From NCBI GenBank assembly GCA_035711845.1, contig DASTBU010000135.1, positions 1 through 33,402 of the forward strand: a stretch of DNA of 33,402 nt. Direction: 5' to 3'. The notes under the pieces were generated by a model. The model did not search any database. It saw only the letters and a program-made list of their open reading frames with translations, and was not told the DNA's origin. This document shows, one piece after another, positions 1 to 7,724 of this stretch; the first letter of the stretch is position 1, and every line of letters begins with the position of its first letter. The stretch is from DASTBU01 sp035711845. Its GTDB lineage: Bacteria > Acidobacteriota > Vicinamibacteria > Vicinamibacterales > 2-12-FULL-66-21. Both the position numbers and the translations under genes were made by a program.

Positions 1-1
1 C

Positions 2-2269
2 TCAGCGCAGGTGCTCCAGAAAATACCGCGCAATCAATTTGTACAAGTGGGGCGACGTGCCTGGACCTTCATTGATGCTGTGCGTGCGGTTCGGGTACAC
101 CATCAGGTCGAACGGCTTGCCGAGCTCGATCAGCCGGTCCACGAGCCGCTCGGTGCCCTGGTAATGCACGTTGTCGTCGCCGGTGCCATGAATCAGCAGG
201 AGCCTTCCGGTCAGGCCTTCGGCGAAATTGATCGCGGATCCCGTTCGGTAGCCCTCAGCATTCTCCTGGGGCAGGCCCATGTACCTTTCCTGATAGATCG
301 TGTCGTAGAGCCGCTGGTCGGGCACTGGAGCGATGGCGACGCCCACCTTGTAGATGTCCGGGTAGCGGAACATCGCGTTGAGCGTGTTGGTGCCCCCGCC
401 GCTCCAGCCCCAGATGCCAATCCGCTCGGGGTCTGCAAACGGGTGGCGCGCGACGAACGCGCGGATCGCAGCCGCCTGCTCGTCCGACGACAGCACGCCC
501 ACCGCGCCGTAGACGATCTTGCGCCAGGCTGCGCCCTTCGGCGCCGGCGTGCCGCGATTGTCGAACGACACGACCACATAACCCGCGCCGGCGAGCGCAC
601 GAAAGAAGAGCCGCAGGTCGCCGATCCAGCGATCGAGGACGGTCTGTCCGGCGGGCTCGCCATAGACGTAGACCAGAACCGGATACTTGCGCCCAGGATC
701 GAAGGACGAAGGCTTCAGCATCCAGCCGTCGAGCACGACGCCGCCGCCCACGTCCACGCGCAGGAACTCCACCGGCGGCTTCAGCGCGTCCGACAGCTTC
801 GAGGCGAGCGCGGCGGGATCGGTAAGCCGCCGCAGCGCTCGATGCGCCGGGAGCTCCACGACGTCGGTGACGGGCGGCTGATCGAAGCGCGACCAGGTGT
901 GAAACGCGAAACGCCCGCCGGGCGCCAAGTCGTAGTCGTGCGTGCCGGGCTGGTCCGCCGGCGTCACACGCTCGGGCGTACCCGATCCGTCGAGCTTCGA
1001 CCTGAACAGGTAACGCTGCGTCGCGTTGGACGGCGACGCGATGAAGTACAGCCATCCAGCCGCTTCGTCGGTCCCGAGCACCTCCGGCACATCCGCATCG
1101 AACCGCGTGAGGAGCGTCGCATCTCCTCCCGCGCGCGGCACCCGATAGACATGCTCCCAGCCGTCGCGCTCGCTCTGCCACAGGAGCGCCTCCCCATTGC
1201 CTGTCCATCGCATCTGATCGACGACGTACACCCACGCCTTGGATTCGTCCCGGAAGAGGCGCGTGACTGCCCCGGTTTCGGCATCGGCCCGCAGAAGATC
1301 GTTCCTGTTCTGGAGCCGGTTCAGCTGTTGCATCGCTAGCGCGGCGTTGTCGATCCACTCCATGCGCGCGAGATAGGTGTTGCGCGGGTCCCCGGGGACC
1401 TGCATCCACCGGGTCTCGCCGCCATCGGCGGGCACGACGCCGATGCGTACAGCGGAGTTGGTGGTGCCGACCTTCGGATACGGAATCCGCGTGATGATCG
1501 GATACAGCTCGCTGGTGTTGTCGATGAGCGAGAACACGCCGACGCCCGCGCTGTCGAACTGCCAGTAGGCGATGCGCCGGCCATCAGGGCTCCATCGAAA
1601 CCCGTCGCGAAGCGACAACTCCTCCTCGTAGACCCAATCAGACGTTCCGTTGATCGTTGTCTCCGATCCATCGCGGGTCAGTGCCACCGTGCGGCCGTCG
1701 GCGAGGTCTTCGACATGAATGTTGTTGGCACGCACGTACGCGACCCGGGAGCCGTCGGGCGAGAATTTCGCAAACATCAAGGATGATTCCGGCGAGCCGA
1801 CGCCGATTCTCCTGAGCGAGCCGCTCGCGACGTCCAGCACCCAGTAGTCCCCGCGCGTGTTGTCGCGCCACACGCGCTTCGTGTTCGTGAAGATCAGGAG
1901 CCGCCGCCCGTCAGCCGACCACGCGTAGTCCTCGATCTCGAGCGGCGCGGCGCCAGGAGCGCCAGACGGCACGAGCCGGGACGAGGGCACCACGACCACC
2001 CGCGCGCCGGTGGCGGCATCGTACCGGACGATCTCCGAACCACCCGGGCTGCCGGACGCGCGTTCCACGATGGCGTACGCGGTCCCGTCCGGCAGCCAGC
2101 GAGCCGGCCCGAATCGCGGCGCCTCGTACGCCTTGTCCCTGAAGATCCGGTCGATCTGCTGATCGAGCGCAGCCGACGGATCGGCCTGCTGCGCGCGAAC
2201 AGCCGCGATGGCGGCAATGACAATCGAGACAGCCAGTCCGATGCGACGGGTGTGGAATGGGATTGACAT
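2..2269 (-). CDS. DPP-IV-like S9 family serine peptidase (secreted)
   Basis: A 755-residue prolyl-oligopeptidase-family protein, probably a dipeptidyl aminopeptidase that removes Xaa-Pro or Xaa-Ala dipeptides in the periplasm. The N-terminus (about 1-26) is a signal peptide ending near VRAQ. Residues about 40-480 form the DPP-IV N-terminal beta-propeller. This includes the VYEEE stretch that in DPP-IV supplies the paired Glu binding the substrate amino terminus. The C-terminal alpha/beta hydrolase has the nucleophile elbow GWSGGG (Ser near 623), the acid in HGTGDDN (Asp near 698) and the base in NRTHS (His near 730), spaced as in human DPP4. Length is normal for the family. It lies 3 nt downstream of apbE on the same strand, so the two are probably co-transcribed. 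The stop codon is at positions 2-4, so the gene is complete. Exact specificity is not visible. Confidence 0.93.
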   Translation of the reverse strand: MSIPFHTRRIGLAVSIVIAAIAAVRAQQADPSAALDQQIDRIFRDKAYEAPRFGPARWLPDGTAYAIVERASGSPGGSEIVRYDAATGARVVVVPSSRLVPSGAPGAAPLEIEDYAWSADGRRLLIFTNTKRVWRDNTRGDYWVLDVASGSLRRIGVGSPESSLMFAKFSPDGSRVAYVRANNIHVEDLADGRTVALTRDGSETTINGTSDWVYEEELSLRDGFRWSPDGRRIAYWQFDSAGVGVFSLIDNTSELYPIITRIPYPKVGTTNSAVRIGVVPADGGETRWMQVPGDPRNTYLARMEWIDNAALAMQQLNRLQNRNDLLRADAETGAVTRLFRDESKAWVYVVDQMRWTGNGEALLWQSERDGWEHVYRVPRAGGDATLLTRFDADVPEVLGTDEAAGWLYFIASPSNATQRYLFRSKLDGSGTPERVTPADQPGTHDYDLAPGGRFAFHTWSRFDQPPVTDVVELPAHRALRRLTDPAALASKLSDALKPPVEFLRVDVGGGVVLDGWMLKPSSFDPGRKYPVLVYVYGEPAGQTVLDRWIGDLRLFFRALAGAGYVVVSFDNRGTPAPKGAAWRKIVYGAVGVLSSDEQAAAIRAFVARHPFADPERIGIWGWSGGGTNTLNAMFRYPDIYKVGVAIAPVPDQRLYDTIYQERYMGLPQENAEGYRTGSAINFAEGLTGRLLLIHGTGDDNVHYQGTERLVDRLIELGKPFDLMVYPNRTHSINEGPGTSPHLYKLIARYFLEHLR

Positions 2270-2272
2270 GGG

Positions 2273-3283
2273 CTAGAAGATGCGGCCGGGAAAGTTGTCA
2301 GGATTGCCAGCATCGCCAGAATTGGCAGGCTGGCGGGAATCGTCCTCGGCGAGCGCGACGCTGACGATGACACCCGGGAATCCATCGAGGAGCGCCGGAA
2401 CGGACCCCGGCTCCAGGACGGTCAGCGCCGTTGCCAGCGCATCAGCGGTCGCCGCATCGTCTGCAATCACGCGAGCGACCCTGCGGCTCGTGACGCCCAG
2501 GCCAGTGCGGGGATCGATGATATGCGAATAGCGCTTCCCCTCGATCTCCGCGAACTGGGTGCTCGGTCCAGAGGAGGCGAGGGCCGCGTTGGTGAGGCGC
2601 GACGCCCGCTCCGCGAACTGGGCACCCGCGCCGGTCGTCCAGACCGCCCACCCGGCTCTGCCCGGCGGTGCGTCGCCGACGACGATGTCGCCGCCCGATT
2701 CGATGAGGGCGCGCGTCACACCATGGAGTCGGAGCGTGCGCAAGGCTTCCTGTAGGATGTAGCCTTTGGCGATGCCGCCGAGGTCCAGCGCCATTCCAGG
2801 GTGGCGCAAGCGAATGGTTGACGCCGCCGGATCGAGCTCGATCTGCTGCCAGCCCACATGCGACCTGGCCCTCGCGAGCACGGTGGGCGCCGGCAGCCTC
2901 CCCGACCGGCGAGCCTCGCGCCAGAGGCTCACGAGCGGGCCGACGGTGGGGTCGAATGCGCCGCCTGTGGTTCGAGCGATCTCGATCGCGCGCGCGACAA
3001 CGGTCATGACGTCCGGGCAGACGGGCACGGGCGTCCCCGCATGCTCGGCGAGACGTCGTACGTCGCTGTCGGGGCGACGGTCGCTCATGCTCCGATCCAG
3101 CGCGGCGATGCGTTCGAAGGCGGCGCCGGCCGCACGCTGCGCGGCCAGCTCGTCGGCTGCGTGGAGCACGATCCGGACGGGAAGCCCCATGTGGATTTGG
3201 GTGTATTCGAATCTGTCGGCGCTCGACGGAATGGACCCGGCGAGAGAGAGCACGAGAGGGATCAGAAACTGAAATGGCTTCAA
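2273..3283 (-). CDS. apbE: FAD:protein FMN transferase (ApbE family)
   Basis: ApbE enzymes use FAD to attach FMN covalently to a Ser or Thr of target redox proteins outside the cytoplasm. The 336-residue protein begins with a hydrophobic export signal (about 5-22). It carries the ApbE core DLGGIAKGY (about 167-175), the SGGDI segment (about 196-200), SHIIDPRTG (about 253-261) and a Mg-binding DDAATADALATAL region near 275-287. No obvious target protein (NqrC, RnfG or an FMN-binding domain) is in this window, so the substrate is unknown. The furthest-upstream start is TTG at 3281-3283. That start overlaps the divergent gene by 10 nt, and an internal GTG in the signal peptide is an alternative. 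The DPP-like gene follows after 3 nt. Confidence 0.9.
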   Translation of the reverse strand: MKPFQFLIPLVLSLAGSIPSSADRFEYTQIHMGLPVRIVLHAADELAAQRAAGAAFERIAALDRSMSDRRPDSDVRRLAEHAGTPVPVCPDVMTVVARAIEIARTTGGAFDPTVGPLVSLWREARRSGRLPAPTVLARARSHVGWQQIELDPAASTIRLRHPGMALDLGGIAKGYILQEALRTLRLHGVTRALIESGGDIVVGDAPPGRAGWAVWTTGAGAQFAERASRLTNAALASSGPSTQFAEIEGKRYSHIIDPRTGLGVTSRRVARVIADDAATADALATALTVLEPGSVPALLDGFPGVIVSVALAEDDSRQPANSGDAGNPDNFPGRIF

Positions 3284-4113
3284 TTGAGCCCCGCTGTCAA
3301 CCTAAGCCCGCGTTGCTGCTTCGCTCTGCGGCCCTGCTGATTCTGGGCGCGAGTGGCCTGGCGGCCGTGTCGCCGGCGCCACCGCGCCAGACGGCCTCGC
3401 CCCAAGCCTATCGTGAATCCATCCCGCGCACGCTGGCCTCCTTCGAGATGGTACCGGTGCCTGGCGGGACGGTCACGATCGGAGGCCAGACCAGCACCGT
3501 TGCTCCCTTCTACATCGGCCGCACGGAAGTCACGTGGGATCTCTACGACGTGTTCGCGCTGGGGCTGGACGAGCCCCAGGGCCCGGCCGGCGCCGATGCG
3601 GTCGCGAGACCGTCGCAGCCCTACGGCGCGCCCGACTACGGGTGGGGGCATGCCGGCCATCCCGTGATCAGCGTGACCCGCGACGCGGCAGAAGCCTTCT
3701 GCGCCTGGCTGTCCACGAAGACCGGAAAGTTGTATCGTTTGCCGACCGAGGCCGAATGGCAGCATGCCGCGACGATCGCCAGCGGCCGGGAGGCAACGGC
3801 GGTCGAAGATCTGCAGGCGATCGCCTGGCATCTGGTCAATGCCGAGTCCAGGACGCATCCGGTGGCGTCTCGAAAGGCCGACCGGCTCGGCTTGTTCGAT
3901 CTGTTCGGGAACGCCGCCGAGTGGGTCACGACGCGCGACGGAGACCGCGTCACGCGCGGCGGCTCGTTTCGCGATCCCCAGGAACGCATCGGGCCGGCTG
4001 CTCGCGATGTGCAGACCGAGGACTGGAACGAACGCGATCCACAACTTCCGAAAAGCCGCTGGTGGCTCTCGGACGCGCCGTTCGTGGGATTTCGAATCGT
4101 GCGGCAGGGCTGA
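3274..4113 (+). CDS. SUMF1/EgtB/PvdO-family protein (formylglycine-generating-enzyme fold), probably not a true FGE
   Basis: A 279-residue protein with an N-terminal signal (about 15-35) followed by the FGE-sulfatase fold. Family hallmarks are VPGG, the YIGRTEVTW strand, HPVISVT, the YRLPTEAEWQ core, GLFDLFGNAAEWV, TRGGSF and the C-terminal GFRIVRQG. True formylglycine-generating enzymes need a C-terminal pair of copper-binding cysteines. The only cysteines here lie in the N-terminal leader and in AFCAWL, so sulfatase activation is unlikely. It may be a binding or accessory domain. It precedes a Tat oxidoreductase and a TIM-barrel protein on the same strand. The ATG at 3274 overlaps the divergent apbE start; an in-frame TTG at 3313 would also leave an intact signal peptide. 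Confidence 0.82.
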   Translation: MASIEPRCQPKPALLLRSAALLILGASGLAAVSPAPPRQTASPQAYRESIPRTLASFEMVPVPGGTVTIGGQTSTVAPFYIGRTEVTWDLYDVFALGLDEPQGPAGADAVARPSQPYGAPDYGWGHAGHPVISVTRDAAEAFCAWLSTKTGKLYRLPTEAEWQHAATIASGREATAVEDLQAIAWHLVNAESRTHPVASRKADRLGLFDLFGNAAEWVTTRDGDRVTRGGSFRDPQERIGPAARDVQTEDWNERDPQLPKSRWWLSDAPFVGFRIVRQG

Positions 4114-4195
4114 CCGTTGGAAGCGGTCCGCCCAGCAGCAACCCGGGCTCGGAAGACGCCGGTGAGAGCTGATAGCTGAAAGGACCCAGTTCGCC

Positions 4196-5500
4196 ATGAC
4201 TGATACTGTTTCGCGACGCACTTTCATCCAGACGACTACAGCGGCGACCGCAGCGTTCGCACTCCGGGGCGGCGTGCACGCCGCAGGATCCGACGTCGTC
4301 CGCGTCGGCGTGATCGGGTGCGGCGGACGCGGCACCGGCGCGGCGAGCGATTGCCTGCTCGGATGCGAGGGGGTCGAGCTCGTGGCACTCGGGGACCTCG
4401 TGCCCGATCGGATTGCGCGGTGCCGCAGCCAGCTCGACAAGGCGGCAAGCGGCAACCCGGATTTCGCGGCGAAATACAAGGTCACCGACGAGCGATGCTT
4501 TTCCGGCTTCGACGCGTATCAGCGGGTGCTCGCCAGCGACATTCACCTCGCCATTCTCGCGACGCCTCCCGGCTTCCGTCCCGCGCATCTGGCAGCCGCC
4601 GTCGCCGCGGGCAAGCATATCTTCGCGGAGAAGCCGGTGGCTGTCGACGCGGCCGGCATCCGATCGGTGCTCGCGACCTACGAGCTGGCGCTCGAGAAAG
4701 GGGTGGGCATCGGCGTCGGCACGCAGCGGCGCCACCAGGCCGAATACCTCGCGACGATCGCGCGCATCCATGATGGCGCCATCGGCAACGTCATGAGCGG
4801 ACAGGTGTTCTGGAACCAGGGCGGCCTCTGGAGCCGCGAGAAGCTCCCCGACTGGAGCGACACCGAGTGGCAGATTCGCAACTGGCTCTACTTCACCTGG
4901 CTCTCCGGCGATCACATCGTGGAGCAGCACATGCACAACATCGACGTGGCCAACTGGGTCCTTCGCGCGCACCCCATCAAGGCTACGGGAGTGGGCGGGC
5001 GACAGTGGCGCACAGACCCCCGCTTCGGTCATGTCTACGACCACTTCGCGGTGGACTTCGAGTACGCCGACGGCGCGCGCGTGTTGAGCATGTGCCGGCA
5101 GATTGACGGAACCAGGGGCCGGATTGCCGAGCACTTCATCGGGTCGAAGGGCAGCTCGGACGCCGCGGGCGAGATCACCGGAGCACACGCATGGACGTGG
5201 CCGGCGCCGCCGCGGGACCAGCGCATCAATCCGTACCGGCAGGAACACACCGATCTCGTGGCCGGCATCCGATCCGGCAAGCCGTACAACGAGCTGAAGC
5301 AGGTGGCGGAGAGCACGCTGACGGCGATCATGGGCCGGGAGGCCGCCTACACCGGGCAGGAGGTCAGCTGGGATGACGTCCTGACCGCGGATCAGGATCT
5401 CACGCCGCCGCAGATTTTGTTCGGCCCGCTGGACGTGCCGCCCGTGGCCATGCCGGGACGCACGAAGCTGAACCGGAAGTGGAACGAGGGCTGGACGTGA
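4196..5500 (+). CDS. Tat-exported Gfo/Idh/MocA family oxidoreductase
   Basis: A 434-residue NAD(P)-dependent dehydrogenase of the glucose-fructose oxidoreductase/inositol dehydrogenase/MocA family, which acts on sugars or cyclitols. A twin-arginine signal (SRRTFIQ at about 6-12) indicates export with bound cofactor. The Rossmann motif is VGVIGCGGRG (about 37-46), and the conserved EKP that positions substrate and nicotinamide is at about 145-147. The C-terminal half has the alpha/beta domain with WNQGG, HNIDVANW and late DHFAVDFEYADG strands typical of secreted members. An AAAGGA-like ribosome site (tgaaaggaccc) lies a dozen bases upstream of the ATG. The TIM-barrel gene follows after 47 nt. 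The pair suggests periplasmic oxidation and isomerisation of a sugar or ketose. Substrate is not determinable. Confidence 0.92.
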   Translation: MTDTVSRRTFIQTTTAATAAFALRGGVHAAGSDVVRVGVIGCGGRGTGAASDCLLGCEGVELVALGDLVPDRIARCRSQLDKAASGNPDFAAKYKVTDERCFSGFDAYQRVLASDIHLAILATPPGFRPAHLAAAVAAGKHIFAEKPVAVDAAGIRSVLATYELALEKGVGIGVGTQRRHQAEYLATIARIHDGAIGNVMSGQVFWNQGGLWSREKLPDWSDTEWQIRNWLYFTWLSGDHIVEQHMHNIDVANWVLRAHPIKATGVGGRQWRTDPRFGHVYDHFAVDFEYADGARVLSMCRQIDGTRGRIAEHFIGSKGSSDAAGEITGAHAWTWPAPPRDQRINPYRQEHTDLVAGIRSGKPYNELKQVAESTLTAIMGREAAYTGQEVSWDDVLTADQDLTPPQILFGPLDVPPVAMPGRTKLNRKWNEGWT

Positions 5501-5547
5501 ACGTGCGCAGACGAAGGGTCGGATCCCGCACAACTCGAGGTAATTCA

Positions 5548-6483
5548 ATGGACCGCAGAACGTTCATCCACTCGGCGCTCGTGGCGGGCGCGTCGATTGC
5601 CGGCTCGCGGATCGCGAGCGGACCGGCTGCGCTCCTCGAGGCCCGGCAGTCCACGCCGCGGCGCAAGTTCCGGCTGAACTACGCGCCGCACTTCGGCATG
5701 TTCCAAGAGCTGGCGGGAGCGGATCTCGTCGCCCAGCTGGAGTTCATGGCCGCCGAGGGATTCACCGCGCTCGAAGACAACGGCATGCGCGAACGATCGG
5801 TCGAAGAGCAGGAGCGGATTGGCAAGACGCTCGCTCGGCTCAACATGCGGATGGGAGTGTTCGTCGCGCACACCATCGACTGGAAGAGCCCGTCGCTGAC
5901 GCTGCCCGACCCCGCCAGGCGCGACGCCTTTCTGAAACAGATTGCGGAGTCGGTGGAGATCGCCAGGCGCGTGAACGCCACCTGGATGACCGTCGTCCCC
6001 GGCCACATCGACGGGCGTCTGCACATCGATTTCCAGATGGCTAATGCGGTCGAGACGCTCGAGCGCGCCGCAGCAATCCTCGAGCCGCACAAGCTCGTGA
6101 TGGTGCTCGAGCCGCTCAACACCCTTCGCAATCACCCTGGGATGTTCCTGACCACCATCCCGCAGGCGTATCTCGTATGCAAGGCCGTCGGAAGCCCGTC
6201 GTGCAAGATCCTCTACGACCTCTATCACCAGCAGATCACCGAGGGCAACCTGATCCCGAACATCGACGCCGCGTGGGACGAGATCGCGTATTTCCAGGTC
6301 GGTGACAATCCCGGACGGAAGGAGCCCGGCACCGGCGAGATCAATTATCGGAACGTGTTCAAACACATTCACGGCAAGGGATACACGGGGATCGTCGGCA
6401 TGGAGCACGGCAACGCCGCGCAGGGCCGGGCGGGCGAGCGGGCGGTGATCGACGCCTACATGGCGGCGGATGGGGGGACTTAG
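5548..6483 (+). CDS. Hydroxypyruvate-isomerase-like xylose-isomerase-fold TIM-barrel protein
   Basis: A 311-residue sugar-phosphate isomerase/epimerase-fold protein related to hydroxypyruvate isomerase (Hyi/YgbM). The start at 5548 is chosen because a Tat-like DRRTFIHSALVAG leader begins there, with gagg 8 nt upstream. An earlier in-frame start at 5479 would overlap the upstream gene. Visible family features are the FRLNYAPHFGMF first strand, ALEDNGM, the metal-ligand Glu in MVLEPLN, the Asp in ILYDLYHQQ and the late Glu in GMEHGN. Length after the leader is close to the 260-residue family norm. It likely acts in the same pathway as the upstream Gfo/Idh/MocA oxidoreductase. The reaction is inferred from family only. 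Confidence 0.88.
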   Translation: MDRRTFIHSALVAGASIAGSRIASGPAALLEARQSTPRRKFRLNYAPHFGMFQELAGADLVAQLEFMAAEGFTALEDNGMRERSVEEQERIGKTLARLNMRMGVFVAHTIDWKSPSLTLPDPARRDAFLKQIAESVEIARRVNATWMTVVPGHIDGRLHIDFQMANAVETLERAAAILEPHKLVMVLEPLNTLRNHPGMFLTTIPQAYLVCKAVGSPSCKILYDLYHQQITEGNLIPNIDAAWDEIAYFQVGDNPGRKEPGTGEINYRNVFKHIHGKGYTGIVGMEHGNAAQGRAGERAVIDAYMAADGGT

Positions 6484-6487
6484 AACA

Positions 6488-6525
6488 GGTTCAGGGTTCA
6501 AGGGTTCGAGGTTCACGGGTCCAGG
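6488..6525. repeat. Short degenerate GGTTCA-type tandem repeat
   Basis: The 42-nt gap between two plus-strand genes consists largely of variants of the 7-8 nt word GGTTCA(A/G)G: cagggttc, aagggttc, gaggttc, acgggtcc. The same word family recurs at 7669-7723 and 26812-26880. It ends directly at the ATG of the next gene, so it supplies that gene's translation-initiation region. Confidence 0.75.
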
Positions 6526-6948
6526 ATGTCTCAGAATTACGCCAACCACGCTCATTGGCCGGTGGCGACCGGGGTGGGATATCTCTTCCTCATCGTGGCC
6601 CTTGTCGGCTTCTGGTTTCGCTGGTCGGCGGGCGATTGGCCGACGACGGTGGCGATTGCGGGGTTGATCGGGGCGGTCGTCGCGCTCCTGTGGATCAGCC
6701 GCCGGTACGTCACCCGGCTGCAGGATCGGATCATCAAGCTGGAGATGCAGATCCGATGCGCGACGCTCTTGACAGCGCCGCAGCAGCGCCTGCTCGCCGG
6801 CCTGACGAACAAGCAGCGTGTTGCGCTCCGCTTCGCCTCCGACGAGGAGCTGGCGGCCCTGCTCGAGCGGGCGTCGCGCGAGTCGATGGCGCCAGACGAC
6901 ATCAAGCGGGCAATCCGGACCTGGGTGCCGGATCTCGATCGGACATGA
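6526..6948 (+). CDS. DUF6526-like small membrane protein
   Basis: A 140-residue protein with two predicted transmembrane helices (about 16-34 and 41-60) and a charged, mostly helical cytoplasmic tail. The opening SQNYANHAHW and the middle LRCATLLTA/QIRCATLLTAP-like stretch match my memory of the DUF6526 family, common in Bacteroidota and Acidobacteriota; function is unknown. The tail contains NKQRVALRFASDEEL and IKRAIRTWVPD, a soluble helical segment that could contact a partner. It ends 1 nt before the acyltransferase start codon, so the two are probably translationally coupled. That suggests a membrane-lipid context but does not prove one. Confidence 0.72.
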   Translation: MSQNYANHAHWPVATGVGYLFLIVALVGFWFRWSAGDWPTTVAIAGLIGAVVALLWISRRYVTRLQDRIIKLEMQIRCATLLTAPQQRLLAGLTNKQRVALRFASDEELAALLERASRESMAPDDIKRAIRTWVPDLDRT

Positions 6949-6949
6949 G

Positions 6950-7534
6950 GTGATCGTCCCGCCGCTCTCCCCTGCGGCGCCGCGCTGGGGCAATCCCGTC
7001 AGCCGCGGTTTCGGCCGTGCGGCGATGCGCCTTCTCGGCTGGCGGATGACGGGGACGGTGCCGGACGTCCCGAAACTGGTGGCAATCGCTGCGCCGCATA
7101 CCTGCTCGCTCGACGTCGTCCTCGGGATCATCGTGCTGCTGGCGCTCGGCGCGCGCGTCAACTGGCTGGCCAAGCACACGACGTTTCGCGGGCCGCAGGC
7201 CATTCTGCTGCGGTGGGTGGGCGCCATTTCGGTGAACCGCGCCGCACCGGCCAGTCTCGTGCGGGACGTGATCGAGCGCATGCGGCGCGAGGATCGGATA
7301 TTCCTCGCACTCGCGCCCGAGGGGACGCGCCGGAAGGTCGAGCGATGGAAGTCCGGCTTCTACCGCATCGCGCTGGCGGCCGGCGTGCCAATCCTGCCTG
7401 TCGCTCTCGACTACTCGCGGCGCATCGTCGAGATCGGCACGCCCTTCATGCCGACAGGCGACTACGAGGCCGATCTGTCGTGTCTGCAGTCGTTCTTCCG
7501 TCCCGAGATGGCCCGGCACCCGGAGCGATTCTAA
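6950..7534 (+). CDS. PlsC-like lysophospholipid/1-acylglycerol-3-phosphate acyltransferase
   Basis: A 194-residue member of the PlsC acyltransferase superfamily, which transfers acyl groups to lysophospholipid-type acceptors at the inner membrane. Motif I is present as APHTCSLD (His about 50, Asp about 55, the HX4D catalytic pair). Motif III is APEGTRRKVERWKSGFY (about 122-138), and VPILPVALDY follows as motif IV. The start is placed at GTG 6950, one base after the stop of the upstream gene. Longer open frame before it overlaps DUF6526 coding sequence out of frame, so it is unlikely to be coding. The family includes short members around 190-200 residues found in many Bacteroidota and Acidobacteriota, so the size is normal. 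The acceptor is unknown. Confidence 0.87.
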   Translation: MIVPPLSPAAPRWGNPVSRGFGRAAMRLLGWRMTGTVPDVPKLVAIAAPHTCSLDVVLGIIVLLALGARVNWLAKHTTFRGPQAILLRWVGAISVNRAAPASLVRDVIERMRREDRIFLALAPEGTRRKVERWKSGFYRIALAAGVPILPVALDYSRRIVEIGTPFMPTGDYEADLSCLQSFFRPEMARHPERF

Positions 7535-7537
7535 TCA

Positions 7538-7574
7538 GTTTCGAGTTTCCAGTTTCCAGCTTCCAGCTTCCGGC
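7538..7574. repeat. TTTCCAG heptamer repeat
   Basis: About five copies of a 7-nt word (tttcgag, tttccag, tttccag, cttccag, cttccgg) begin 3 nt after the acyltransferase stop. The word is unrelated to the array 95 nt further on, although both lie in the same convergent intergenic gap (7535-7724). Confidence 0.78.
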
Positions 7575-7668
7575 TAGGTCGGCGGTCCGATCACTGGACG
7601 CCGGCGCGACAGTCGAGGTCGCCATGGACCCCGGCTTGACGGAGCGAGGTGCATTTGCCGTGCCCCCC

Positions 7669-7723
7669 CGAACCTCCTGAACCCCGGAACCTTGAATCCT
7701 GAACCTTGAACCCCTGAACCCCT
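7669..7723. repeat. GAACC(C/TT) 7-8 nt degenerate tandem repeat
   Basis: About seven units of gaacccc, gaacctt or gaatcct abut the stop codon of the minus-strand hydrolase gene. Read on the minus strand this is the GGTTCA word family also seen at 6488 and 26812. The roughly 95 nt between this array and the TTTCCAG array (7575-7668) shows no gene or clear structure. Confidence 0.78.
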
Positions 7724-7724
7724 G

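Noticed and set aside
3274..4113. True formylglycine-generating enzyme activating a sulfatase
   Set aside because: The C-terminal cysteine pair needed for catalysis is absent and no sulfatase with a Cys-x-Pro-x-Arg motif is nearby.
3950..5548. A 532-codon minus-strand frame across the Gfo/Idh/MocA gene
   Set aside because: No protein motif; the opposing plus-strand gene has a Tat signal and Rossmann fold.
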